This document shows positions 17,264 through 25,254 of a stretch of DNA of 64,000 bases, piece after piece (position 1 is the first letter of the stretch; every line of letters starts with the position of its first letter). The notes beneath the pieces are model-generated. The model saw only the letters and a list, made by a program, of their open reading frames with translations. It was not told where the DNA came from and ran no database searches. The translations under genes were made by a program, and so were the position numbers. Origin of the DNA: CAWDLX01 sp963753485 (lineage in GTDB: Bacteria; Actinomycetota; Actinomycetes; Mycobacteriales; Micromonosporaceae); assembly GCA_963753485.1 (NCBI GenBank), contig CAVWCL010000004.1, positions 1-64,000 on the forward strand, given 5' to 3'.

Positions 17264-17830
17264 ATGGTCATATCAGTTGCCGGTGATGCGACGGTGGGAG
17301 AGACGCTACGCCTGCTCGCCGACCCGACCCGGGCGGCGATCATCGAAACCCTCGCCGCCGGTCCCGCCTGCAACTGCCACCTCGTCGACGACCTCGGCCT
17401 GACCCAGCCCAACGTCTCCAACCACCTGCGGGCACTGCGCCACGCCGGGCTGGTTACCACCCAGCAGCACGGCCGGTTCACCTTCTACCACCTCGTACCC
17501 GAGGTGCTCGACACCGCCGCCGCGCACCTATCGCACCTGGCCGACCGGGCCCGCGCCCGCGCCGACGCACGGCGGGTGTGCGCGTGGCCAGACCGCTGTG
17601 ACGACGCGCCGCCGCCGAACTGCTGGGCACCGGGCTGCTGGTCACCGCGGTCGTCGGCTCCGGCATCATGGCCCAGACCCTGTCCCCGTACGACCTCGGC
17701 CTACAGCTACTGGAGAACTCCACCGCCACCGTGTTCGGGCTGGCCCCTCACAAGCCCAACTGGTGGAGCGTCAGGGGCGTGTCGTGTTGGTGGTTGCTGC
17801 GGTGTTGGTGGGGAAGAGTCGTTGGCGTAG
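17264..17830 (+). CDS. ArsR-family repressor with an abnormal C-terminal extension
   Basis: The first 110 or so residues form a normal ArsR repressor: LRLLADPTRAAIIETLAAG, the metal-binding-type PACNCHL near the recognition helix, TQPNVSNHLRALRHAGLV and RFTFYHLVPEVLD. The reading frame then runs on through a shifted copy of an aquaporin gene to 17830, giving a meaningless tail from about residue 115. The original stop was probably lost or moved by the rearrangement. It overlaps the 3' end of the opposing acr3-like gene by 60 bp. It may still work as an As(III) sensor. Confidence 0.7.
   Translation: MVISVAGDATVGETLRLLADPTRAAIIETLAAGPACNCHLVDDLGLTQPNVSNHLRALRHAGLVTTQQHGRFTFYHLVPEVLDTAAAHLSHLADRARARADARRVCAWPDRCDDAPPPNCWAPGCWSPRSSAPASWPRPCPRTTSAYSYWRTPPPPCSGWPLTSPTGGASGACRVGGCCGVGGEESLA
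17598..17745 (+). pseudogene. Aquaporin (MIP-family) N-terminal remnant
   Basis: In the frame of 17608 the sequence reads AAAELLGTGLLVTAVVGSGI, AQTLSPYDLGLQLLENSTAT and VFGLA, the N-terminal helices of MIP-family channels of the type linked to arsenic operons. A GTG at 17598 would be a fitting start but is one base out of frame. The gene is cut at about 17745 next to the end of the acr3-like gene. It is dead. Confidence 0.65.
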
Positions 17831-18874
17831 GGCGAGGCTGACGTAGACGAGGGCGACGAGGACGGGGACTTCGATGAGTGGGCCGACGACTCCGGCGAGG
17901 GCTTGGCCGGAGGTGACGCCGAAGGTGCCGATGGCGACTGCGATGGCGAGTTCGAAGTTGTTGCCGGCGGCGGTGAAGGCGAGGGTGGTGGTGCGGGGGT
18001 AGTTGAGGCCGATGCCGCGGCCGAGGGCGTAGGCGCCGGCCCACATGATGGCGAAGTAGGCCAGCAGTGGCAGGGCGATGCGGGCGACGTCCCAGGGCTG
18101 GTTGGTGATGGCGTCGCCTTGCAGGGCGAAGAGGATGACGATGGTGAAGAGCAGGCCGTAGAGCGCGGCCGGTCCGATCTTGGGCAGGAACCGCTGCTCG
18201 TACCAGGTTCGGCCTTTGGCGCGTTCGCCGAGGCGGCGGGTGAGGTAGCCGGCGAGTAGGGGGATGCCGAGGAAGATCAGGACGTTGCGGGCGATGTCCC
18301 AGCCGGAGACGTCGAGGTGGGCGCCGGGTAGGTGCAGCCAGTTGGGCAGCACGGTGAGGTAGAACCAGCCGAGCAGGCCGAAGGCGAGGACCTGGAACAC
18401 GGAGTTGAGGGCGACCAGGACTGCGGCGGCTTCGCGGTCGCCGCAGGCCAGATCGTTCCAGATGATGACCATGGCGATGCAGCGGGCGAGCCCGACGATG
18501 ATCAGGCCGGTGCGGTATTCGGGCTGGTCGGCCAGGAAGATCCAGGCGAGGGTGAACATGACCGCGGGGCCGACGAGCCAGTTGAGGATCAGTGAGGAGA
18601 TCAGTAGTCGGCGGTCGCCGGTGACGGTGTCGAGCCGGTCGTAGCGGACTTTCGCCAGGACGGGATACATCATGATCAGAAGTCCGAGGGCGATCGGCAG
18701 GGAGATTCCGCCAATTTTGACCGCGTCCAGGGCGCTGTTGAAGCTAGGGATGACGCGGCCGAGGAGCAGGCCGGCGGCCATGGCCAGGCCGATCCAGGCG
18801 GGCAGCAGGCGGTCCAGGCGGGACAGCCGCGCGACGACCGCTGGGGGTGGGTACGTGGTGTCGGCGGCGGTCAT
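17771..18874 (-). CDS. acr3: Acr3-family arsenite efflux permease
   Basis: The 367-residue product fits the Acr3 arsenite exporter family in length and motifs: RLDRLLPAWIGLAMAAGLLL, the SLPIALGLLIMMYPVLAKV segment, LILNWLVGPAVMFTLAWIFL, the cysteine motif GLARCIAMVIIWNDLA and the FTAAGNNFELAIAVAIGTFG segment. About ten transmembrane helices are visible. It pumps As(III) out of the cell using the proton gradient. The ATG at 18874 shares one base with the stop of the upstream arsR, so they are co-translated. Confidence 0.92.
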   Translation of the reverse strand: MTAADTTYPPPAVVARLSRLDRLLPAWIGLAMAAGLLLGRVIPSFNSALDAVKIGGISLPIALGLLIMMYPVLAKVRYDRLDTVTGDRRLLISSLILNWLVGPAVMFTLAWIFLADQPEYRTGLIIVGLARCIAMVIIWNDLACGDREAAAVLVALNSVFQVLAFGLLGWFYLTVLPNWLHLPGAHLDVSGWDIARNVLIFLGIPLLAGYLTRRLGERAKGRTWYEQRFLPKIGPAALYGLLFTIVILFALQGDAITNQPWDVARIALPLLAYFAIMWAGAYALGRGIGLNYPRTTTLAFTAAGNNFELAIAVAIGTFGVTSGQALAGVVGPLIEVPVLVALVYVSLALRQRLFPTNTAATTNTTRP

Positions 18875-19155
18875 CAGCACTCCCGGAGGGATTCGGTGGT
18901 GGTGCGGGCGCGGGTGGCCAGCGCGGTGAGGTGGGCGGCGGCGGCCTCGATCGCGTCAGGCAGCAGCCGGTAGTAGGTGAACCGGCCGCGTGGCTCGGCG
19001 GCGATCAGGCCGGCGTCGCGCAGCACGCGGAGGTGGTTGGAGATGTTGGGCTGTTTCGCGCCGGTGTCCGCGACGAGGTGACAGGTGCAGGCGGGGCCGT
19101 CGGCGAGCAGGGTGATGATCTGCGCGCGGATCGGGTCGCCCAGCAACCTGATCAC
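18874..19155 (-). CDS. arsR: ArsR-family arsenic repressor
   Basis: The 93-residue product is a compact ArsR winged-helix repressor: VIRLLGDPIRAQIITLLADG, the metal-site segment PACTCHLV, KQPNISNHLRVLRDAGL and RFTYYRLLPDAIE. I chose the GTG at 19155 because CAGGAGA precedes it at good spacing; a GTG at 19179 is the alternative. It controls the downstream acr3-like gene, with which it forms an operon. Confidence 0.88.
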   Translation of the reverse strand: MIRLLGDPIRAQIITLLADGPACTCHLVADTGAKQPNISNHLRVLRDAGLIAAEPRGRFTYYRLLPDAIEAAAAHLTALATRARTTTESLREC

Positions 19156-19191
19156 ATCATTCTCCTGTGATATCAGCACGAGATGATGCTT

Positions 19192-19515
19192 TCACGGTGT
19201 CGGAGCGTCGTCCACCGGATCTGCTGGACCGGCGGGTGAACAGTCGGTGATCCGGGTCTCAGCGCAGGCCGGTTCGGCGGCGGCGTGCTCGCCTGGGCAG
19301 TTGAGGGGTTCACCGAGGTTGGTCAGCAGGGTGTGGATGCGGGCGGCAATGCCTTGGTGGCGTTGGACTTCGCGGTCCCAGCCGCGGGTGCGGGCGTCGT
19401 CGGTCAGGGTCTGTTCGAGCTGGTGGCGGCGGCGCAACCGGTTGGCGTAGTGCGGGGTGGTGACGAACTTCGCGCAGGACAGGTAGAGGTCGCATTCGCA
19501 GGGCCTTCGGCGGGC
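19192..19515 (-). pseudogene. Tyrosine recombinase C-terminal remnant
   Basis: The minus strand reads CECDLYLSCAKFVTTPHYA, NRLRRRHQLEQTLTDDA, GWDREVQRHQGIAARIHTLL and TNLGEP. This matches the cysteine-containing C-terminal extension of an actinomycete tyrosine recombinase group, beyond the catalytic domain. The catalytic part is missing. It lies just upstream of the arsR-acr3 operon and marks a mobile-element edge. Confidence 0.55.
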
Positions 19516-19654
19516 AGCCGCAGGCAGGTCGGTCCTGGCCGACGTAGACGCCGATGCACCGGCCGACCGGTGGCCGGTCACCGCACGTGGGGCCTGAACG
19601 ACGCCCGCCACGCCTGCCTCGCCCGATATCCTGACCTCGACGGGAGCAGTCCGA

Positions 19655-19795
19655 TGACTACCAGTAGCAACACCCCGTGTGCTGTTCGGGTGCATGCACA
19701 ACGCCGGCCGCCCCCAGATGGCAACCCGCACAAGCTCGACCGGGACCTCGCCGAGGGATCCGACGTCATCATCACGATGGGCTGCGGGTGGTCAT
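19655..19795 (+). pseudogene. arsC (arsenate reductase) fragment
   Basis: On the plus strand VLFGCMHNAGRPQMA corresponds to the ArsC active-site loop (VLFVCVHNAGRSQMA), and, after a frameshift and internal deletion, DLAEGSDVIITMGCG corresponds to the second conserved block. It lies next to, and opposite in strand to, the intact arsC at 19792-20445. It is a rearranged leftover of a second copy. Confidence 0.65.
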
Positions 19796-20445
19796 GCGGC
19801 CGGCGTCAGGGTTTCGTCGAGCAGGGTGCGCACCCGCCGTTCGATCTCGTCGCGGATCGGGCGTACGTCGGCCACGTCCAGGCCGGCCGGGTCGTCGAGC
19901 TCCCAGTTGAGGTAACGCTTGCCGGGGAAGATCGGGCAGGCGTCGCCGCAGCCCATGGTGACCACGACCTCGGCGGCGCGCACGATCTCGTCGGTCCAGG
20001 GCTTGGGGAACTCGCCGGTGATGTCGATACCGCGTTCGGCCATCGCCGCCACCGCCGCCGGGTTGATCTCCATGCCGGGTTCGGATCCGCCCGACCAGCC
20101 CACGGCCCGGTCGCCGGCCAGGTGCTGGAAGAAGCCCAGCGCCATCTGCGAGCGGCCGGCGTTGTGCACGCACAGGAACAGCACCACCGGGCGGCCATCG
20201 TCGCGACGGCCGTCGACCTTGGCCAGGGCGGTCAGCCGTTGCCGGGCGAACCGCTCGGCGATCAGCGGCAGGAACCGGGTGACCCGGCTGGTGCTGGCGA
20301 ACTGGTCGAAGCTGGTGTGCAGGAACAATTCGATGGTTTCGGTGCCGTACACCGCGGCGAACTCGCGTTGCAGGTTCGCCGCGGCGGTACGCAGCGCGAG
20401 CTGGGCGTCGACGGCCAGGTCGGTGTGGAACGGGGCTTCGGGCAT
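19792..20445 (-). CDS. arsC: Arsenate reductase, mycothiol-dependent type
   Basis: The 217-residue product has an N-terminal helical extension (about residues 1-85, with ELFLHTSFDQFAS) and a low-molecular-weight phosphatase-like domain with the active-site loop FLCVHNAGRSQMA, VVVTMGCGDACPIFPGK and a final RRVRTLLDE. This layout is that of the actinomycete arsenate-mycothiol transferase: arsenate is linked to mycothiol and reduced with mycoredoxin help. It follows the ArsR-phosphatase fusion gene after 18 bp in one operon. It turns As(V) into the As(III) exported by Acr3. Confidence 0.9.
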   Translation of the reverse strand: MPEAPFHTDLAVDAQLALRTAAANLQREFAAVYGTETIELFLHTSFDQFASTSRVTRFLPLIAERFARQRLTALAKVDGRRDDGRPVVLFLCVHNAGRSQMALGFFQHLAGDRAVGWSGGSEPGMEINPAAVAAMAERGIDITGEFPKPWTDEIVRAAEVVVTMGCGDACPIFPGKRYLNWELDDPAGLDVADVRPIRDEIERRVRTLLDETLTPAA

Positions 20446-20463
20446 GGCAGACCTTCCGGGGTG

Positions 20464-21147
20464 TTAGGTGGCGGGGGTGACGGCAGGGGCCAGGGTGTCG
20501 ATGCGCGCGGCGATGTCGGCGAACGCGGCCTCGAACGCCTGGTTGGTGGCGGTACGGGCCGGATCCGGCACCGACCAGTGAAGCCGGATCTGCGCGCCGG
20601 CCGGCAGGTGCTCATGGGCGGTGTCGCACACCGCGACCACCAGGTCGCCATCGCGCAGTACATGCCGCACGTCGCTCGTGGTCGCGCCAGACAAATCCAA
20701 TCCATGCTTGGCCGCGACCGCCACGGCCCGGCGATGCACGGCCGGTGCCGGGTCGGTGCCCGCCGAGGCGGCCGGCACCCGACCGTGCCGCCGCCACAGC
20801 GCGGCGGCCAGCTGGGAGCGCGCGGAGTTGGCCTGGCAGACAAACACCACGCGCGTCGCCCGAAGCATCGCCGGGCTCGTCATGGCCGACAGGGCGGCCA
20901 GGCGCAGCCGCAGATAGGTGCGCCGCCGATCGCCCTCGGACCTGACCCGCCCTACCAGCCCGGCCTCGATCAGGACAGCCACATGATGGGCGACCAGATT
21001 CGTCGGCAGCTCCAGCCGCGCGGCGAACTCACCCGGCGACACATCCCCGAGGCACAGCATGTCGACCATAGCCAGACGGGCCGGCTCACCCAGCGCCGCA
21101 TACCGCCTCGCCCGAGCCGCCAGCTCCGCAGAAGACTCAGCATTCAT
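20464..21147 (-). CDS. ArsR-type regulator fused to a low-molecular-weight phosphatase/ArsC domain
   Basis: Residues 1-95 form an ArsR winged helix (LGEPARLAMVDMLCLGDVSP, LPTNLVAHHVAVLIEAGLVG, RRRTYLRLR). Residues 98-227 form a low-molecular-weight phosphatase/ArsC-like domain with the C-x5-R loop VFVCQANSARSQLA and the later segment DLVVAVCDTAHEHLP. Such fusions occur in actinomycete ars operons; the enzyme domain may act on arsenate or as a sensor. It is the first gene of an operon with arsC. The start ATG lies 3' of a short palindromic stretch near 21148-21175 that could be its operator. Confidence 0.85.
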   Translation of the reverse strand: MNAESSAELAARARRYAALGEPARLAMVDMLCLGDVSPGEFAARLELPTNLVAHHVAVLIEAGLVGRVRSEGDRRRTYLRLRLAALSAMTSPAMLRATRVVFVCQANSARSQLAAALWRRHGRVPAASAGTDPAPAVHRRAVAVAAKHGLDLSGATTSDVRHVLRDGDLVVAVCDTAHEHLPAGAQIRLHWSVPDPARTATNQAFEAAFADIAARIDTLAPAVTPAT

Positions 21148-21188
21148 TGAGTCAATGATGGCTGACTAGGATCACTGAGGTCAAGGCG

Positions 21189-21521
21189 ATGCCGGGGTCA
21201 GGCCGCCTGCCGCTCCTGGGCGGGTATGACGTCGGTGGGGACCTGACAGTCGGCCTGACGCTGACAGCGATCGGGCCGTTCGCCGCAACCCCGGCCGTCG
21301 TCGTGCACGGCCTGCCGCCGGGGGTCACCGCGTCCTTCGCCCCGAGCACCATCAGCGCCGCCAACCCCACGTCCACCCTGACGTTAACTGCCTCCAGCAC
21401 GGCTGCGGTCGGCGTCCATCCCATATCTGTCACCACCGATTCACCTCTGCTCGGGAAGAACAAGACGGTGGCCTATCAGCTCACTGTCGACAGCCTCCTC
21501 CCCCCGCCGCCTACCACGTGA
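21189..21521 (+). CDS. Small fragment-like protein with Ig-like beta repeats
   Basis: The 110-residue product reads like one Ig-type module of a secreted protein: VHGLPPGVTASFAPSTI, NPTSTLTLTASSTAAVGVHP and KTVAYQLTVDS, ending in a Pro-rich tail. There is no signal peptide or catalytic domain, so it is probably the 3' remnant of a larger exported protein cut by rearrangement. A strong hairpin follows its stop. Confidence 0.45.
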   Translation: MPGSGRLPLLGGYDVGGDLTVGLTLTAIGPFAATPAVVVHGLPPGVTASFAPSTISAANPTSTLTLTASSTAAVGVHPISVTTDSPLLGKNKTVAYQLTVDSLLPPPPTT

Positions 21522-21528
21522 GGTAAGA

Positions 21529-21579
21529 GCAGGGGCCGGCCCCCGGGTCCAGAATGCGACCCGGGCGGCCGGTCCCTGC
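21529..21579. terminator. Strong hairpin between the Ig-like fragment and the BrxD-like gene
   Basis: A 21-base left arm (from GCAGGG at 21529) pairs with a 22-base right arm (to CCCTGC at 21579), with very few mismatches and an 8-base loop. It separates two convergent genes and probably terminates both. Confidence 0.65.
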
Positions 21580-21647
21580 CACGTGTCAATGTCCGCGACT
21601 CGGCGTACCCGGTCCGCGCCCGCAGCACGGCGCTGCGAAGGTTCGGC

Positions 21648-22898
21648 CTAGTCGTCGGCGTCGATCTCCGAACTGTCCAGTGACGGGTCTTCGCGGTAGT
21701 CGGACCTGACCTGGGCGGTCTGCGTCTCCGGCTGGTACTCCGGGTCGAGACGCACGAGGTCCCATTCGTTGATCCACGCTCGCACGTACTGGCGCATCCG
21801 GGTGGCGCCGAGCCGTTCCAACCCGGCGACGTCTGGCGGTGCCCAGCCGAAGGCCTCCGAGTGCAGTTGCTTCAGCCTGTCGTACGCCTGGTCAAGCTCG
21901 GCGGCGTCGGGCGGGGTGAGCAGAACCATCTCCCGATCGATGATCCGCATGCCCTGTTCGGCGGCACCCGCGAGCTCACTGGACTCGGGAGTGTCCTTGG
22001 CGCGCAACCGCTGGCCGATCTGCTCGCGGTCGTTCTTGCCGGTGATCACGGCTGCTTCGAAATCGTCGGTCATGGCGAGGACCGCGGCGAGCGGAACGCC
22101 CGGGGCGCCGTGATCGCCGCGCACCCACCGAGCCAACTCGGCGTACGACTTGGCTCTCTGCTGCACCGAGTAACGCCCGATCAGCTCCACCTCGTCAAAG
22201 AGGATCAGCCACCCGGCGCATCCCGCCGCGGCGAGAAGCCTCGCCACAAAGCGCATCCGCTGCCGGCCCAGCTCGCGAAGCGGCACGGGCGACAGGACGA
22301 CCGGGGACTCGCCGATCTCCCGCAGCCGCCGGCGCAGCTCCGCCGCCGACATTGGATCGCCGGACCAGAACCGCACGATGGCGTCGGCGAACTCGCCATC
22401 GCGATCGCGAAGCCTCTGGAACAGGGCCAACGTGGCCGGGAAGCGCTCATTGAGATCGGCGGCCGGCGAGCCCGCCCACAGCCGCAGCTCGGCGTATCCG
22501 CGCGCCTCAATGTCGATCTCGGCGGCGGCCTCCGCGATCGCCGGGCCGCCGTAGGCAGCGGTCACTACAGACGCCGCGGCCGCCTGGAACACCTTGACCG
22601 GGTCGTGCAAGGGAGTCTCCTTGCTGACGACCACGCGGCTCACCGCGAAGCCATGGTCGAGCGCCAACCGGGCCAGGTGCTCGAGCAGGTGGCTCTTCCC
22701 GGCGCCGAAGCCGCCGCCGAGCAGCAGGCCGCCGGGCCGACCCTCGCGCACCTCGCTCAGCAGCTCGCCCACCCGATCCTCGATCGCGGCCTGCCCCGTG
22801 CCCAGCGCCGCCACGGCGTCGCGCGACGGGACACCCGCCCGCAGTGCCTCGATCGCGCGACGCCGCGCCACATTGACGTCGGCCGTCACCACCGTCAC
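21648..22898 (-). CDS. BrxD-like P-loop ATPase (DUF2791 type)
   Basis: The 416-residue product has Walker A GGGFGAGKSHLLEHL near residue 60, a VVVSKETPLHDPVKVF segment and Walker B GWLILFDEVELI near residue 240 followed by SVQQRAKSYAELARW. This pattern fits the DUF2791 ATPases, which include BREX BrxD. BREX and related loci use them in phage defence, but no BREX methylase or PglZ is present here. The acidic C-terminal tail is unusual. Its GTG overlaps the stop of the upstream gene by 4 bp, and it is the last of three coupled genes. Confidence 0.65.
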   Translation of the reverse strand: MTVVTADVNVARRRAIEALRAGVPSRDAVAALGTGQAAIEDRVGELLSEVREGRPGGLLLGGGFGAGKSHLLEHLARLALDHGFAVSRVVVSKETPLHDPVKVFQAAAASVVTAAYGGPAIAEAAAEIDIEARGYAELRLWAGSPAADLNERFPATLALFQRLRDRDGEFADAIVRFWSGDPMSAAELRRRLREIGESPVVLSPVPLRELGRQRMRFVARLLAAAGCAGWLILFDEVELIGRYSVQQRAKSYAELARWVRGDHGAPGVPLAAVLAMTDDFEAAVITGKNDREQIGQRLRAKDTPESSELAGAAEQGMRIIDREMVLLTPPDAAELDQAYDRLKQLHSEAFGWAPPDVAGLERLGATRMRQYVRAWINEWDLVRLDPEYQPETQTAQVRSDYREDPSLDSSEIDADD

Positions 22899-23914
22899 CG
22901 CACCGCCTCCAATCGCACGCCGATGCGTACCAACGCGGCGTACGGGTTCGGCCGTCGCCGGTCGCGCACCTCGTCGGCCACCCGCAGGTGCAGCGCGGTG
23001 TAAGCGGGCAGTCCCCGACCCTCATCGGTGATGAGATCCGGCGGCAGCAGCACCGCCACGAACAACCCCTCCAGCTCGTCCGTCGCATCGATGAGCTGAC
23101 GCAGCACCTCGTACGCGTCCATAGCGGCCGCCTTGGAGTAGTAGACGCCGTCGCGCAGGCCCGCCGGTGGGCGCCGCGCCACCAGCAACCGCTCCAGGTC
23201 GATGGCGAGCACGATGCCCGGCTGGCCGGCGCGGCGCACCCACCGGGTCGTGGACACCAGAAGGGCACGAGCGTTGTGGCGAGCGACCCGCGCGACCAGG
23301 CCGGCCCGCCGCAGCCTCGCCGCCGGCACCTTCTCCCCGCGCAGCCAGCCGAGAACCGTGTCGCGCTCGGCGGGATCCACATCCCCGCGGTCCAACAACG
23401 CCGAGCACAACCGCAGCATCCCCACCCGGAACTCGTGGCTGAGTGTCGTGTCCGCGAGGATCGTCGACTCCAGCGCCCGACGCACGCTCCGGTACACCTC
23501 GCCCGGGTCCAGCTCGTGGTAGGCAGCGACCGTCGCCACCGTCAGCGACTCCGGGCCTGTGCCCGGCGCCGGCAAATCGGCGTGACTGTAGGCGCGGCGG
23601 ACGACGGCCTCCGCCAGCGCGTCCCAATCCAGTTGTGCGGCGATCGCGGTGAACACCTGGTCGATCATGTGAACCTTGGCGTTTGCGGCGTCGACGACGA
23701 CGTTCACGAAACCGTCGCCCAGGCAAGCCAGGCCGTCGGTCAGCTCGCGCGACACGGCTTCGCCGCCCACGACCAGAACCTTGACGGTCGAACCACCGCG
23801 CGACACGTACCCGTGGAGATACTCCTTCGCCACGAACTCCAGGTAGTCCGCGGCCGCCATGGGCGCACCACCCGAGGGAAGGCCGCCCTCGATCCGCCGG
23901 GCCGCGATGGTCAC
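22895..23914 (-). CDS. Probable degenerate DUF2791-type ATPase, partner of the BrxD-like protein
   Basis: The 339-residue product has an overall layout like the downstream ATPase: an N-terminal AAADYLEFVAKEYL region, then GGSTVKVLVVGGEAVSREL where a P-loop would be expected, and a Walker-B-like GIVLAIDLERLL near residue 235. A proper GxxxxGK[ST] Walker A is absent, so it probably does not hydrolyse ATP and may be a structural partner. The GTG at 23914 overlaps the stop of the upstream gene (GTGA), and its own stop overlaps the next start (GTGA). The similarity to DUF2791 is inferred by eye. Confidence 0.55.
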   Translation of the reverse strand: MTIAARRIEGGLPSGGAPMAAADYLEFVAKEYLHGYVSRGGSTVKVLVVGGEAVSRELTDGLACLGDGFVNVVVDAANAKVHMIDQVFTAIAAQLDWDALAEAVVRRAYSHADLPAPGTGPESLTVATVAAYHELDPGEVYRSVRRALESTILADTTLSHEFRVGMLRLCSALLDRGDVDPAERDTVLGWLRGEKVPAARLRRAGLVARVARHNARALLVSTTRWVRRAGQPGIVLAIDLERLLVARRPPAGLRDGVYYSKAAAMDAYEVLRQLIDATDELEGLFVAVLLPPDLITDEGRGLPAYTALHLRVADEVRDRRRPNPYAALVRIGVRLEAVR

Positions 23915-24696
23915 GGACGCACCTCCGACGACGAGAACGAAACGCCCCAGTAGCGCTGCTGCTGACCACCGCGGGCCACCGTCGTCAATACCCCCGCGCC
24001 CTTCGTGCCGGTGCTCGCCGACCAGCGCAGTGCCCGACCCGCGCGGGTGCGGGTGACGCCGGCCTGATCCAGCAGGTAGAGGTCGCGGGCGAACTCCTGC
24101 TTGGTGTACTCGCGGGCCTGACCAGGCAGGATGGTCAGGACCGCCCACAGGTCGACGAGCCGGGCCACCGCATCGGCCTTCTTCCCGTCGCGCGTGACAA
24201 CCAGTTCGTACGCCGACAAGAGGCTCTCCAGGAACGCCTCCGCCTTGAACCGCGGAGCCTGTCCCTGCCGCTCACCGAGCAGCCGCACGAGCATCGACGG
24301 GCGCAACCGCCGTTCCCTCTTCTTGTCGATCTCGACGGCGACATCACCGGCGATGACCTTCACCAGCGACGGGTAACACAACAGCCGGTCGTCCTCCTCG
24401 AACATGGTCACCCCACCCGCGGCGGCCGTCGCGAGCAGCTCCTTGGCATACCGGCCGTCGGCCAGATAACTCTGCTCATCGAAGTCGAAGCCGGTGCGGG
24501 CCGCCCGTGCCTCCGCGACCAGCGTGGTCGCCGCTGACTCAGCCGCGGCCAAGGCGCGCCGCAGATCACGCACCTGTCCGCTCCTCGCGCCCGCGAGCGC
24601 CTTGCGCAGCTCCCGAGTGGCCGCACCAGCGCTACGCAGCGCGGCGTCCACGCCTCGCTCGGTGGCGGCGAGCGCCGCCTCGAATGCCTCTGTCAT
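23911..24696 (-). CDS. Hypothetical protein with N-terminal coiled coil, first of a three-gene ATPase operon
   Basis: The 261-residue product begins with about 85 residues of Ala/Arg/Glu-rich helix, probably a coiled coil (ALAATERGVDAALRSAGA, QVRDLRRALAAAESAAT). A mixed domain follows, with EEDDRLLCYPSLVKVI, EIDKKRERRLRPSMLV, SYELVVTRDGKKADA and a C-terminal DLYLLDQAGVTRTRAGR that looks like a winged helix. I recognise no family. It is translationally coupled to the degenerate ATPase and BrxD-like genes, so the three products probably act together. Confidence 0.6.
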   Translation of the reverse strand: MTEAFEAALAATERGVDAALRSAGAATRELRKALAGARSGQVRDLRRALAAAESAATTLVAEARAARTGFDFDEQSYLADGRYAKELLATAAAGGVTMFEEDDRLLCYPSLVKVIAGDVAVEIDKKRERRLRPSMLVRLLGERQGQAPRFKAEAFLESLLSAYELVVTRDGKKADAVARLVDLWAVLTILPGQAREYTKQEFARDLYLLDQAGVTRTRAGRALRWSASTGTKGAGVLTTVARGGQQQRYWGVSFSSSEVRP

Positions 24697-24863
24697 GGCT
24701 GGCCGACCTCCGTCGCATCATCGTCGGTTCGCAAACCTACCGCAGGCGTCGGACAAACTCCGACATGCGCGCCGCGTCGATTGGTCTGGTCGACTCGATG
24801 CCGCGCGGGCGTCGCGGACCACGGCCTGGCGGGCAAACGCTCTACCGTGGGTAGAGTGTTCGG

Positions 24864-25127
24864 GTGGCTGAGGACGACACCAGTATCAAGGTCTCCAAAC
24901 AGACCCGGGAACGGCTGGCCCGACTGGCGGCCGAGCGACACACGACGCTGAGGGACCTCGTCGAGGATCTCGCGGCGGCGACGCCGACCGCCACCGAACT
25001 CGCCGAGCGGGAACAGTGGGCCCGAGCGGTGCTAGCCGAGCGCTTCGGTGTCGACGTCGGACCGGCTGAACTCGCCGCGTCCGGTCGCCTCCGGGAGGTC
25101 ATCGCCCACCGAGACACCGCCGCGTGA
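24864..25127 (+). CDS. Orphan ribbon-helix-helix antitoxin-like protein
   Basis: The 87-residue product starts with GTG and has the short N-terminal strand and helices of RHH regulators (DTSIKVSKQTRERLARLA, HTTLRDLVEDLAA) and a C-terminal part with ERFGVDVGPAEL, as in VapB-like antitoxins. After its stop a GTG overlaps (GTGA) but the frame ends after eight codons, so no toxin gene follows. It is probably the surviving half of a toxin-antitoxin pair. Confidence 0.65.
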   Translation: MAEDDTSIKVSKQTRERLARLAAERHTTLRDLVEDLAAATPTATELAEREQWARAVLAERFGVDVGPAELAASGRLREVIAHRDTAA

Positions 25128-25254
25128 TCGCCTGCCTGCTCGAGTGACCCGCGGGATCCGGCGACCGTTGGTCTAGCGCAACCGCGCAGGCGCAGATACG
25201 CATTCGACCACCGCCACCGGCACCGCCGGCACGTCGACCGCTGACCGAGAAAGA

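Noticed and set aside
19285..21150. 621-residue plus-strand frame across the arsC and ArsR-fusion genes
   Set aside because: It is antisense to two well-recognised genes and has no protein-family features.
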